Shown here: piece by piece, positions 9,254 through 21,524 of the stretch
Numbering within the stretch: the stretch's first letter is position 1
How the letters are laid out: every line of letters starts with the position of its first letter
Made by a program: the position numbers and the translations under genes
The notes under the pieces: generated by a model
Databases searched by the model: none
What the model was told of the DNA's origin: nothing
Seen by the model: only the letters and a program-made list of their open reading frames with translations
Source: Tubulanus polymorphus
Taxonomy: Eukaryota; Nemertea; Palaeonemertea; Tubulaniformes; Tubulanidae
Assembly (NCBI RefSeq): GCF_964204645.1
Contig: NC_134031.1
Span: forward strand, 18,413,307 to 18,477,306
Direction of reading: 5' to 3'
DNA length: 64,000 bases

Positions 9254-10790
9254 CTTTTTAAAAACGCAAAATGTATTCTCGTGAAAACACGAACGACGAC
9301 CTAAAGTCGAAGACAAAAAGTTTGACAGAAACTTTTCACAGACACGATAGTTTAATCAGACAGTAGAAAAAACCCGTTTGCTGATCTCAAACTGGAAGCT
9401 GAAAAAACGGAATTTGAGATGAAAGAATACGCGCGCAAACACTCGGAAAACTTTCTGATTAAAATTATTTTTAGTTTGAGACGCTTTTTCAATTTCAAAC
9501 ATTTTAATCTAGCTTTAATCAAGAGCGCTACCGGGTAGCGTTACAGATTCACCTGGTACTAGTACGGAGGAAACTAAGTCCCGCAGTTTCTTAGATTACT
9601 GGCTCGATGTTTTTTTTTCATCAGCTCACAGCTCGCACACTGTTTCCTCGTTATTCAACGAGTGGTAGAATTAATCACACTTTACGGTATTCGAATTCAT
9701 CACATTTTCCACTATTTATTTTTTAAGGGATAGAATACAAAAGCGAGTTCTAGGGTATAGGGCATATATGAGACTTTGGGCTGAGATGGGGGATAGGAGG
9801 ATTGAACGGAGTTATTTGACTGGCAATTAGAGAACCGCGCCCTGTCTTACATTGAATTAATCTAATTAATCAAGAAATCCGTATGACTAAATTAGACTAT
9901 ATCAACTCTCCGTCTTTCCTTTCTGTTTCTAATTTATCCAATTAGTAAAAATGAATCAATTCTAACTTTTAATCATGCGGAGCATTTAATCTAAAATGTG
10001 ATGACGACATCGAAAAAATTCCCTCAGTTCATAGCCCTTGAACAGTTTAACTTCTATTCAATGATGGATTAAGAATGATTCTTCAACCGCCAGATAAGAT
10101 AAGTACTCAAATAGAGTATGATTATTGAAAACTTCAATGACCCCCGTGGCAGAAATCTAACACCTCCATTCATACACAATTCAAACATTTGCTCCTTGGG
10201 TAAAAAAGAAAATATTGAAGCTGTTATTGGCAATTTGATAACTAGCAAGAGGTGTTTCAAATCCCAGTATCACGTACAGTAACTGGGCCCTTAGTCCAGT
10301 TTTGCGATACAGTTTTCAGCGAACACTTTAGTTAGCAGCAACAAAAAATGAGAATGCATCGATTATTTTTGTGGCGACGTTTTTTTGCACGATTTATCCT
10401 CTTTCTATGAAACCAGAAAGAACTCGACTCGAATAGACGACAAAAATATGACATTTGCTTGCATCCATTTCGATGAGACACCAGGCTGAAAATGATTCCG
10501 ATCGATAATACCACTTAGAGTCGCGGGACGACTAGGGAAGGGATCTTAGCAGCAGGTAAAATCTCGCGTGGAAGTAAAACGAAAAATTGAATTTCGATAA
10601 ATTATTCTAAATCTCGCCAGTTTCGGGAGACGAACCAAACAGAAAATAAACGATATTCATTAAATCCTTTTTGCGACGAATGCGTGAAATGATGCAAACT
10701 TTTATTAGAACAGTTTTACCCAAATATCCATAGAAACGATAATAATAAAAACTAAATGAGTAAAAACTGTAAAACGGGATCATTCCCCTC
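9254..10790. other. No gene supported
   Basis: AT-rich sequence. The first 50-100 bases may continue the decayed LINE. Open frames of 60-77 codons on the minus strand near 10.1-10.8 kb show no domain. Confidence 0.4.
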
Positions 10791-11345
10791 ATCAGGTGAG
10801 GATTAATACCCCTCATCAGGTGAGGATTAATACCCCTCATCAGGTGAGGATTTATACCCCCTCATCAGGTGAGGATTTATACCCCTCATCAGGTGAGGAT
10901 TTATACCCCCTCATCAGGTGAGGATTTATACCCCTTATCAGGTGAGGATTTATACCCCTCATCAGGCGAGGATTCATACCCCTCATCAGGTGAGGATTTA
11001 TAACCCTCTTCAGGTGAGGATTTATACCCCTCATCAGGTGAGGATTTATACCCCTCATCAGGTGAGGATTTATACCCCTCATCAGGTGAGGATTTATAAC
11101 CCTCTTCAGGTGAGGATTTATACCCCTCATCAGGTGAGGATTTATACCCCCTATTCAGGTGAGGATTTATACCCCTAATTGGGTGAGGATTTATACCCCC
11201 TAATTGGGTGAGGATTTATACCCCCTAATTGGGTGAGGATTTATACCCCCTAATTGGGTGAGGATTTATACCCCTTATCAGGTGAGGATTTATACCCCCT
11301 CTTCAGGTGAGGATTTATACCCCTTGTCAGGTGAGGATTTTTACC
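10791..11345. repeat. 24-bp minisatellite, 23 copies
   Basis: GGTGAG (once GGCGAG) recurs every 24-25 bp at 23 positions from 10795 to 11330. The unit is GGTGAGGATTTATACCCC then TCATCA. Two variants are ordered: CCTCATCAGG through most of the array and CCTAATTGGG in four adjacent copies (about 11174-11260). Each unit can form a small CCTCA/TGAGG hairpin. As the period is a multiple of three, both strands show false ORFs (MRGINPHL and YTPHQVRI repeats). Confidence 0.95.
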
Positions 11346-12308
11346 CCCTCATTGTTTTGTCTTCTATGGATACTTCGATTCCTGAACTCGCTACCTAATA
11401 TTTAGTTTAAGACAATTTTAAAGATACATCAAGGATGGCTTAGGAAACTTCCCAGTCCTCGAGACCAGTCGTGGCTTCGATTTTAGATCATAACAGGACC
11501 AGTTTTCCCAGGTTGTTAGTTTATTAAGCTGATGGAACAAAAACCAGACAATTTTTTAAACAAACCATAATTCAGAGTCAAGCCAAGTCAATTATCAATT
11601 CGTACTGGTCTAATAATAACCCTTGTGCAATACCACAGGTTATAACCTGGGACGTAAGCCTATTTGATGTTTGTTTAGTTATTTCAGTAAGTTAACAGTC
11701 TTTGGACTTATCCCAAATTTGAGTGATATCAAAGAATATATGGAGGTACCAGGCACCGGGTATAAACTATCTATTTGCGTCAACTCCGCAATGGAGGATA
11801 TAATTTCAAGAAAACAGAATTGACAGAATGGCAAAAAATTAATCACTTTGAATACAGAGAGGGAGAGAGAGAGAGCTGACATAGATCCAAATAAATGATT
11901 CTAGAATTAGCAATCGGGCTTTACCTGAGGAAAATTTATTACAGCTGCAACATGATTTCGAGTATAATTCCGGCGGTAAGATAAATCTTCTCGATTTAAT
12001 CCTATACTGCAGCGGCAGTCCGAGACACCCTCGCTAATCTTTAATGTAAAGGTCTTCCTTCCTTCTAAGCCGTGCACGTAATGATGATAATAATAATATT
12101 AACAATGATACATTCTATACCGTTAATCCATACGCATTGAATATATCTAATCCAACTTTTCTCTTTTCCCACTGAGCACAAACGGACACGCGAATAAGAC
12201 AAGAAATTAATAAAACGCTAATCCCCGAGCTCACCACACCGGGAAGATTGTCAGCGTTATTTATGGATTTATCCAAAGAACCTAGATTTACCGTTTTCAA
12301 AGCCGGAG
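11346..12308. other. No gene; short GA tract
   Basis: A GA tract lies at about 11857-11877. The stretch 11440-11650 has words reminiscent of family G (GACCAGTC, CCAGTTTTCCCAGG) without clear ends. Confidence 0.4.
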
Positions 12309-12556
12309 TCTGAGAGAGAAGAGAGAGGAGAGAGGGGTGGAGAGTGAGGGAGGAGAGTGAGCGAGAGGAGAGAGGGTCGGAGAGAGCGATAGAGAGGAGA
12401 GTGAATGAGGGGTGCAGAATGAAGGAGAGGGAGAGACATAGGGAAAGGGAGAGAGAAGGATGGAAAGAGACGAGAGAGAATGGAACGGAGAGAGGAGGGT
12501 GAGGAAATGCAGAGAGAGGGGGAGTGGGAGAGATGGGAGACAGGGATGGAGAGGGG
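12309..12556. repeat. GA-rich imperfect microsatellite
   Basis: Almost pure purine on the plus strand, interrupted GA/GGA repeats. The apparent serine/leucine/proline-rich minus-strand ORF across it is an artefact of the repeat. Confidence 0.9.
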
Positions 12557-13198
12557 GCTTTATTCACTGTAGAAAATGAATGATGCTCGTTGATCTACCG
12601 ACGCAGCCGTATATATTGAAAAGGGAATAATTCACCTAATCTCCGATACGAATTTAACAAAACCCTAGGGATTTCTGTGACATCTAGAAAACCGTTAATA
12701 ATACCGCGAGCGCACCACTCAACAGAAAGCTGAAATCCAGGACCCCCCGTATCACAACATCATTCAATCTAGTTCTTCATTTTCATTGTTTGAACTCACA
12801 ATAAAATAGAGTCAAAATCTTACCGGAAATGGTTCGTGTTCTTATGAAACAAGGTCCTCGGAGGAGTGAATATGAATTCGACCGATCATCCAACTATGTC
12901 TGTACTTCGATTTCCGAAGTACGACTGATGGGTAAATATATGTAATTCAGTACAAATCGATCAATCAAAAAGACTAGATGAAAAAGCAATCCTTAAAAAA
13001 ACCCATTTTGAATGAAAATTTTTGAAATTTATTATAAAGTCTAACTGAACCGACATCTGTAGAACTGGGTCCTCTAGTTCCATCGATGGCATGCAAAATT
13101 AATGGAATTAATTGATTAATGGAACCAATTGTGTGTTACAACGAAAGTAGTGCTTAAATTATTTCATTTTCCATTATCAAATTCATGGCCCGTGAAGT
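12557..13198. other. No gene seen
   Basis: A small perfect hairpin GTACTTCG/CGAAGTAC with a 5-nt loop sits at 12902-12922. A lone family P word is near 13055-13075. Nothing else. Confidence 0.4.
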
Positions 13199-13352
13199 GT
13201 GGAACTGAGTTCAGACCTGCGGAACTAGGTCCAGAACTGTCGAACTGGGTCCAGAGGTGTGGAACAAGGTCATGAACTGTGGAACTGAGTCCAGAACTGT
13301 CGAACTGAAACTGAACTGTCGAACAAAGTCCAGAACTGTGGAACTGGATCCT
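13199..13352 (+). repeat. 20-bp tandem array, family P, about eight copies
   Basis: The unit GAACTG.GTCCAGAACTGT repeats every 19-21 bp. It equals the core of the 39-bp family P unit with the AAATTAAACCCACAC spacer missing, so it is a shortened form of the same sequence. Confidence 0.8.
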
Positions 13353-16300
13353 GGATTTTATCCAAAACTCACGGATTCGCTGCCACAATGTAAAAACTGT
13401 TTGTTCTAATATCAAATTGGTAAAAAAATCTATTAACTAACTATCTATCTGTCTATATGATTAACAACAGCCGGTGTCTGATGAGAGTCCGGATGATCAT
13501 AAAATTTCACATTATTTCACGACGAGGCACACATTGTGTATTACGGATCGAATGCTATTAATCAGGACACGTCATAAAGAACAATAATAGATGGTTTTTA
13601 TACGAGCGAACCATCAATGGCAGCTGCTCTTAACTAAAGCATCATCAATTTAAATCAACAATGCTACCGTATAGTAGGCTAATATATTAGCGGAGCAAAA
13701 TACATCGTATTTTAGTTAAAAGTGAATTTGATAATTCGGTTTAAATCGGGCGCTTATCACTTAATGGCATTTATGTTTTGTCATTTGCTTTGGCTCAGCG
13801 AAGAACAACGTGAATCGCTTATTTCATGCGACGGTTGTGGAGCCGGAGTGTCCATTGAGAACCCACTTCATCTATTCTATACTCGCTGTTCTCCAACAAC
13901 AGTTGTGAGAGGAGAGAGGGTTCAACGAGAACCTATTGTGACTGTGGGTTCGATTGTGTCTCTTCTAATTTCGCTAACATAAACACTATAATGCGGTCAT
14001 GTCATCAACCTTTGAGCATTGTAAATCTGATATTTTGGTAAGAAGAACTTTCCACCGCAGCTTCGAACGCGGTCATTTCATCATCACTGATCATCCGCAA
14101 ACACCGACCAAAATCAACACATCGCCCTCCGCCGGCCCATTTACGGAGCCATTATCCTCTTACTCGAGAAAACTGGCGCAAAGAGTCCGAACGTCGCATC
14201 ACGAGTGTCAATCGTGACCAATTTTCTAGCATATTTGTGCCGGCTATTTGTCGACTCAATGAAGTTATTAAATCCTCGCTGAATGGACAAAAAGCGAGTC
14301 GACAACATACTTCTCGTGATCAATTTTGCTTTTTGCGAGTTGTTAATGCGATTTGGACACTCTGAAGATGCCGCTTAATAGCCCTTCCGGTCGACCGACA
14401 ACGGGCGTATTTTATGACTTGTCACGTCGTTCTGGCTGGGATAAGTGCCGCGTATCACGTGACGACATCGAGTTCGGCCGATTATGAAATCGATCGGGAA
14501 CAAGGAGAAAGGGAGCGGTGTGTCCGAGCCTCATTCCGCAGCTCGTGGTGCGGTTAAAAATTAATGAATTCACGTTCACTGGATTTGGATTATCATCGTG
14601 GCTTCCGATTTCTAGCCAATAAAAAGACGAATCAGTTTCGCGGTAGTGCGTAAAGTGCGCGTTTGGTGATATGAAATCCAACGCACAGGAAAGAAAAACA
14701 AGTCCTAAAAGGTTTCTCCTTTAGTAAATAATTCATTGTCAACGTTTCGACTAATGTCCTTATAGTGACCTTTCGGTATTTCCGAAGATGACTATCAGGA
14801 TGAACTACATGTATATACAAGCTCAAGGAAACACTAAATCATTACTCAAGGAAACAATTTTCTGGCAATTTTTGCATTCTGAAAGTGTGCTTTCTATATC
14901 ATCGTGACGAGGATTCGGGTGGTTCCATCAATGGCTATATAGCTCATTTCCAGTTAGATAATTTGTGTCGTGAGATGTTTTAACTCACAACTGTGGAACG
15001 AACTGTGCCAAAACACGATTCTCTTCTTTTAAATTCCCTCTAAGAAATTTCTCATCCGCTTTAAGTTAATTGCTTAAGCGCATTTTCAATGGGGAGTTCT
15101 TCGTGTACTTCTTAAACAGATGTTTTCGACGTTTTCAGCGCATATTTCAAATAAATGCATTCGACGAATTGTCTTTTAATCTTTGTCAAGAAAACGTGGT
15201 TAATGTTCCTAGCAATAAGACAACGGCCGTAAGAAATTCCTGAAAAAGGGACAAGATCGCCCTCGAGTGGGAAAGATATTGTTTTTAACGATCCGAATTG
15301 AGCGGAGTCAACCTGTACCATCCAACTCAGATATCACTCATCCAGTCATAGCGAAATTCTAAATTATAATCTTTCAAAAGTCGTATCTACGTGTATATTT
15401 TTATATTTTTATGATTTTGCACTTAATGACAATTTTTTTGGAATTAGTAATCAAAAGCACTGATGCACATAGACATATTTCCTGTGGGAAAAGAGCAAGA
15501 TGCGATAAAATGTAGATGAAATTATCTTATTCATTTTTTTTCAAATTCGGAGGAAAAAGCACGGAGTTTATTTGTCTCCGGGGTCTGAGTATAATCACTA
15601 CGATGGCTGCTAACATCACGTAGTAGAGTAAACCGTTTAAATTACCCCTTTTTAAGTTTCATAAACAAATTCTACAAAATCCTAACTGGTCTTATTTGAA
15701 GGTCTACGGTGAAATATTTTCGGTAAGACTGAGTTTGGATTCATAACCGAAAGCGTAAGGCCTATTGACAAAATATATACCAAATCTTTTTGACGAATGA
15801 TCGAGAATTACTTATAGGGTATTGTTTTATAGGAAAATAAATTTAAAAGTTGGCTCGGACTTAACTTATCAGTTATTAAGTTATTAAGTTAGATAGTTCG
15901 CTCGCTATTTTGATGAAAAACTGATTTAAAAACTCGATCTTTGCATGACCCGTTTCATGGTCCGCGGTTCAGATTTTCTTTTTCTTCGGTCAAACCTCGT
16001 ACACAGCACGAGGCGGGTTTGGAAGCATCGCACCAAATCAGAGACAATCAATCGAAGAGAAAACCGATCCCTATTCGAAGAACAAAAAGAAACACCATTG
16101 GAAATATATGAACTCACAATCAAGCCACGAACTGTGGAACTCGGGATGATGGCCGTTTGGTGGCCATCGTCCATTCCTCTATTCAGCAAGTTAATTCAGT
16201 CTAGTTGAAACGTATCCGGTTTAAAAAACATCAGATCTCATAGACTTTCAGTGACACGCTTTTTCAGTGAATTCTATAGCGACGTATAACACTGACTTCC

Positions 16301-18002
16301 GATTACAATGAATTCGATTATTATGGGCTCTGCTTACGTGCTTAGACACGGCGGAACAACAGTTCGGCATCACGGCGCTACAAACTTGACCGCGAAAACT
16401 AGAAATCTGATTTACAAAGGAAAAAAATCCTAGAACGAAGTCGAGGATCGATGAATGAAACGCATATTATTCCGGTTTATTCAAATAGAGAATTTGTGTC
16501 GACAACAACAGACGCGTTGGTTCTTAATCAGAATCTGCACGGAAACTAACGATATCGGATATAACGCGTCACAGATTGATTTCTATTGAGAGGTTGCTAC
16601 ATTGCAGAAATTCGACGACTAAGGCACTTTTGATTCTTGATTTTCTTAATATTTTGAGAATGTTCTCAATAATAGGTAATATACACATTTCTCCCACGAG
16701 GACCAGCGCGACAATCAGACCAAACGTTGCCGCGTAACCCAACTATTTTCCCAAATTGTTGAAAACACGTGATTATTACGTCATCCAATGGCGGATTATA
16801 TCGTGTAGTGTTTCTTCGATGAAAGAGAGGCTCTTTTAATATCATACTTCAACGGTTTAGAGGAGAACTGTTAGGTTTAAAAATTGAATCTAGGATTTCT
16901 TATGATCGATATCTACGTATATCGTGTCGTGATTTACCGAGAGGAAATTGCCTATTACAGATTTGATAGAAAATGTATCGCGGTGTTTTGGACGTGCGCC
17001 GGACTGCTGTCAGTCACGCGTTTGAAATCTGTAATTCTGCTGGGCAACGTTCAGCGAAACGGTTTGAGATCGATGAAATGTAATCTATTTCAGGAAATAA
17101 TTCCTATTAGAGGAACAAGTATTTGAGGTGTCAAACCAACGTTCTAAACGGTAGGATAACACACAAGTGGATGACGCCAGCCCTCGACGTGAGTTTATCA
17201 TGTACAACGATAAAACCTGATTGATATTCAAATTGCCCGTCTGGGTAACGTCTAGGCGACACGTGACCTCGTCGTCTGTTTAGTCCACTGGTTGCGCCAA
17301 ACGACAATCTCTTTACGAGATCAGTTACATTTCATTTTTTTTTTGACTGTACGTTAGTTATTGAATCTCGATTTAGATATCAGAAACTTTGAAATCCCCA
17401 ATAAGCCGAATCCATTTAAGAAATCTTCTTCTAAGAAATGCGTTTATCTTTCTTTTTGTATATCAGTAAATTTTCTAAAAATATTTTTAAAATGATTTTT
17501 ACCTCCAAGTACCCTGTATATATGATTTGAGCGAAATAACCCATATCAACGACAAAACATAAATGGGCCCTTTAGTAATTTGGAATCAACGACGAATCAC
17601 TTACATTCTAATTTCCGTACACTGGGTGCTACGCACTGGTTAAACGTAAAAAAGTGTGTCTAGAAATTGCACCCAACGCTGATTATAGAATCGTATATCA
17701 GTTTTTAATGCGTTCAGAATGCAGTCGAGATGTCGGCGTTTTCGATCGTGGAAAATATGGCGACGATATCACGATCAACAGGTAATCATAATCAACGAAG
17801 TAATCGAAACCGTGCAGGATTACAAATTAATTACTGGATCTCACGCTTACAACCACCGCTGTTGATATTCAATGAAAAATCGTAGAAATACCAGACATAC
17901 AATCATCGAGCGTGTTTTTATCAATTCGTTTTTTTTTCACTCAGAAGATGAATGATCACAGGTGCGTGTTACTTGATTAAATTGTAATTCATACGAGACT
18001 GA
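13353..18002. other. Intergenic, no gene supported
   Basis: Several open frames of 60-90 codons exist on both strands but overlap each other and lack domains, signal peptides or good splice sites. At 14740-14795, CAACGTTTCGAC and GAAGATGACT lie close together, as they do near 59500-59525; possibly ends of an old dispersed element. A direct repeat CTCAAGGAAAC occurs twice near 14821-14853. Confidence 0.4.
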
Positions 18003-18268
18003 GGAAGATAGAAAAAGGGAGGGAGAGAGAAATAGAGAGAGAGAGAGGGGGAAAGAGGGAGAGAGGGAGAGAGAGATAGAGAGAGAGAGAGGGGGAAAGA
18101 GGGAGGGAGGGAGAGAGAGATAGAGAGAGAGCGAGAAAGAGAGAAAGAGAGGAAGAGAGAAAGAGAGAAAGAGAGAAAGGAAGACTGGGGAATACGGGGA
18201 GAAAGTAGAAGAGAGTGGGAGAGAAGAGAAAGGGGGAGAGGGAGGGAGGGAGGGAGGGAGGGAGAGAT
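18003..18268. repeat. GA-rich microsatellite
   Basis: Imperfect GA, GGGA and GAAA repeats on the plus strand. The serine/leucine minus-strand ORF (17969-18322) is a repeat artefact. Confidence 0.9.
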
Positions 18269-18884
18269 AGTAGATGTTAGGATATGTACATGTGTTACCA
18301 CTGATACATTTACTATGAACACATGTTTGATGTAATTATACAGCGCTGATGGAAAACATACTTCACCTTCTTGTATTAGATATCATTTCGACTAAACCCA
18401 CAAATCATATTTGAAATTAACCGACACAGGAATTAGAATTATTCCACAGGCCCTCTGAAAATATGGCTACCTCCATAAACCGCCCACGACGTCACCGAAA
18501 TAACTTAGAATTAGTGCTTTATTTATAAAGCGCCTTCTCGGATAACTATAGTAATATAATGCTTGCTACCTCTATCAATTCCCCATTACATTATCAAACT
18601 TCCAGGGATGTAAGTGTGATACTAATAGGAAACAACGTGTGATTCAATTTGCACGTTTTACCAGAATTAACAACTAATTAATTAGAATTGTATCAGGTGC
18701 TTTGTGCCTTGGACAAGTGCTTGTCGTGTGTGCAGGTGACCTTGCGATAGCCACATGTGATTGTTTCCCTTCCGTTACAGCAGGATGCTGCGATAATTCA
18801 ATCAACGGTGACTCTGGCAGTCGAGCTATGGTGACATATTGTCATTTCAGCAAATCTACAATGAACTGGCATACAATAGATTAA

Positions 18885-19025
18885 CTATGTTTTACTAGCT
18901 GAGGACACGATGACGTCATAATAACGGTATGCCACCTGTCCGAAGGGTTTGTGAATTACGGTTGGACCCGAGGGTTTGAACCATTTTTCATCCAGTTCAA
19001 GTTTTAGTGGTGAAATTACTTGGCC
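18885..19025 (-). CDS. Candidate terminal exon, unknown protein
   Basis: Read on the minus strand, a branch-point-like CTAAC, a pyrimidine-rich tract and CCCCAG precede an open segment of 46 codons ending in TAG at 18885. The predicted peptide contains LELDEKWFKPSG and KPFGQVAYRYYDV, with an amino-acid mix more protein-like than the surrounding frames. A possible AATAAA on the same strand lies about 360 bp downstream near 18519. No upstream exon was found and the sequence matches no family I recognise. It could still be a chance open frame. Confidence 0.28.
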   Translation of the reverse strand, partial: GQVISPLKLELDEKWFKPSGPTVIHKPFGQVAYRYYDVIVSSASKT

Positions 19026-19825
19026 CTGGGGCAGCGTCGAGCAAAAGTTAGTTAAAGATATCCGGCAGATGAAGTGGTAATTGTTACTATGCCAACTATC
19101 CAACTAGTCTAACCGACCTTTGAGCAACTGTAGCCCCTGGTGGTTGAATTTCACGCAGACTCTACGATGAAGTTTTCAAGAATAAACTAATTTTGGCATT
19201 TGCACTCTCGAGCAAAAATGTCCGTTGAGTTAGATCTAATTAGGGCGCGTAGATATTTTAATGATTGCAACTAAATTTCATATATTTCAGCGTGAATGGT
19301 CGAACGGTTGTTTCCAGTTCAACGCATCATTGAAACGAGTGTATAAACTACTGTATGTATATCTATTAATTGTATCCAATTTTTCACATGAAATATCGTA
19401 TTTTATTTGGTTCAATATCGTATTCGAATTACTCGCATTATAATTGGACGCGTTTTATTTGTTTCTATTTAACGCGGTTTCCACGAACAAATACGATTTC
19501 ATTAATTATAAATTGTAAATTACGTTCGATTGATTTGACAAACACACTCACTCACACACACAGACAGACAGACGAGACTATGAGCTCAGGTATAGTCGGC
19601 TGCCAAGCTGTCGCTTTAAACCATAATGGCATCTTATATCTAAAACCCGCTATGAACCTGTAACATGCACGTACAAATTCAAAAGGATAATCGCGAAATC
19701 TATCTATATCTGGAATCAAAATCTACACAGGACACGAGTTTCGGGACTCTTTCTAGAGCCTATCGTCAGGTGTAAAAAATAGCTAACAAGAAAATTATAT
19801 GAATTATCTAAGGATCAATCAATTC
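19026..19825. other. No gene seen
   Basis: CA- and GACA-like simple repeats at about 19541-19575. If 18885-19025 is an exon, part of this is intron. Confidence 0.4.
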
Positions 19826-20095
<270 letters not shown>

Positions 20096-21070
20096 GGATG
20101 TATATAATTTGAGTGTATAACATAGAAACAGAATTGCAGTTGGTCCTGATGTGCCGAGATTTCACTTTGAAACATCGACAAGTGGTAGTTAACACGCAAA
20201 CTGTCGATTTACACTCACGGTCTCTCAACAGTAAAAGGGACGTCGTTTTATGCAAACGTCGTTTTTATCACGGGACTTTATAACGTACAGAAAATGGACG
20301 CTGGAAAACAGCGTTCGAGGACTCTCTAAACGACATTATCAACACTGCGCCTACACGTCGTCAAATTTATCGTAATGGCCGAAAAAAATGATATACATAA
20401 AAAAATCCGATAAAACCCATTAGATAGTGACTTCACTGCTTTCGAAATTTGTAAATTTGTTTATCACTTATGAAATAATCAAATATAAATTTCTGAAGTT
20501 AAATGCAATTTGTTGAAATAATTCTCTGTATTTTACTGATCTAAACTTTCACGAAAAATCTTAACGAATAGGAGGGGTTAAATGTGCTCCCCTAGACGCC
20601 GTGACGTCAATAGGCGTCAAAGACGTTTTTTTTATAACGATTAAATAGTTTTTTCGTATAAAGAAAATTAGCCAAGGTCAAGTATTCGATTCACGTGGGA
20701 TTACAGCTTCCGGAAAAATCAAAATGCTTCATCTCGACTGAGGCTGTGTGTGTGTGTAGGGTAAGTACAACGGACTACTAATGGTATGCTATTAGGCTGT
20801 CCCCAGTGACAAGGGTATCGATGATTATAATAGCTAAAGACGATGGGAAATGGCGAGGATTTTCTGCTTGCCGCAGTTGGTGTCCGGTGATATAGCAGTG
20901 AACGATCTAGTTATAATTGTATTTCATAAAGACGATACGATGATACGATGACACAGACCTTGAGGTCGTCATATCGGCAGCTCAGAATAAAAAAAGCTAG
21001 ATCCTTTCGTTCCACTCGCCGCTGTATATCTAGGTATCTACAGCACTTGCGGCCACGCTGGAACCAGTTC
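20096..21070. other. No feature seen
   Basis: AT-rich, with a short GT run at about 20745-20757. No coding signal. Confidence 0.4.
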
Positions 21071-21190
21071 CACAGCGCTCTGAGATAGTATTCATTGACT
21101 CAAAGAGTTAGGAAATGTACTCAAATTCACAACTGTGAGACTGGATCGTGAGTTCAGAGTTAACTCAAAACTGTAAGACTGTGGATCCTA
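21071..21190. mobile_element. Family P element, decayed
   Basis: It opens with CCAGTTCCACAG-like sequence, contains AACTGTGAGACTGGATC and GAGTTAACTC, and ends AAGACTGTGGATCC. The inverted arrangement of the terminal words matches the better copies at 21471 and 29292. Confidence 0.4.
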
Positions 21191-21470
21191 GACTGTTTGT
21201 CATTTTTCTCGATAAAGCGAACAAATTTTGACCGGAATCTAAAAGATCTAATCCCGCTTAATCGACTAATTATTACTCAATCTATTTTCCTAGTCCGCGG
21301 GTTTTCACTTATCTAAGCGTGACCTATAAACTTTGGCGGAAAATATCGAAAAATCGTTTTTCCAAAATTAAAACCAAAATGAAAAAAAAAAACAATTTGA
21401 CTAAGTCAATCATATTTTGCCTTTAAATCCTGGTCGAATTCTATTCGAAAGATGATATAAAATTTAGTGA

Positions 21471-21524
21471 CCGGGACCCAGTTCCACAAACTCACAAAAC
21501 TCACAACTGTGAAACTGGATCCAG
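21471..21524. mobile_element. Minimal family P fold-back, 54 bp
   Basis: CCGGGACCCAGTTCCACA at the left faces TGTGAAACTGGATCCAG at the right, separated by about 20 bp that holds two CTCACAA words. It is little more than two inverted ends. Confidence 0.55.

Noticed and set aside
10852-11178. Octapeptide-repeat ORFs (INPHLMRG / RIYTPHQV)
   Set aside because: Frame preserved only because the minisatellite period is 24 bp; no start context, signal peptide or flanking exon.
10791-11345. CRISPR-like regular repeats
   Set aside because: Units are contiguous with no unique spacers, and the genome is animal-like.
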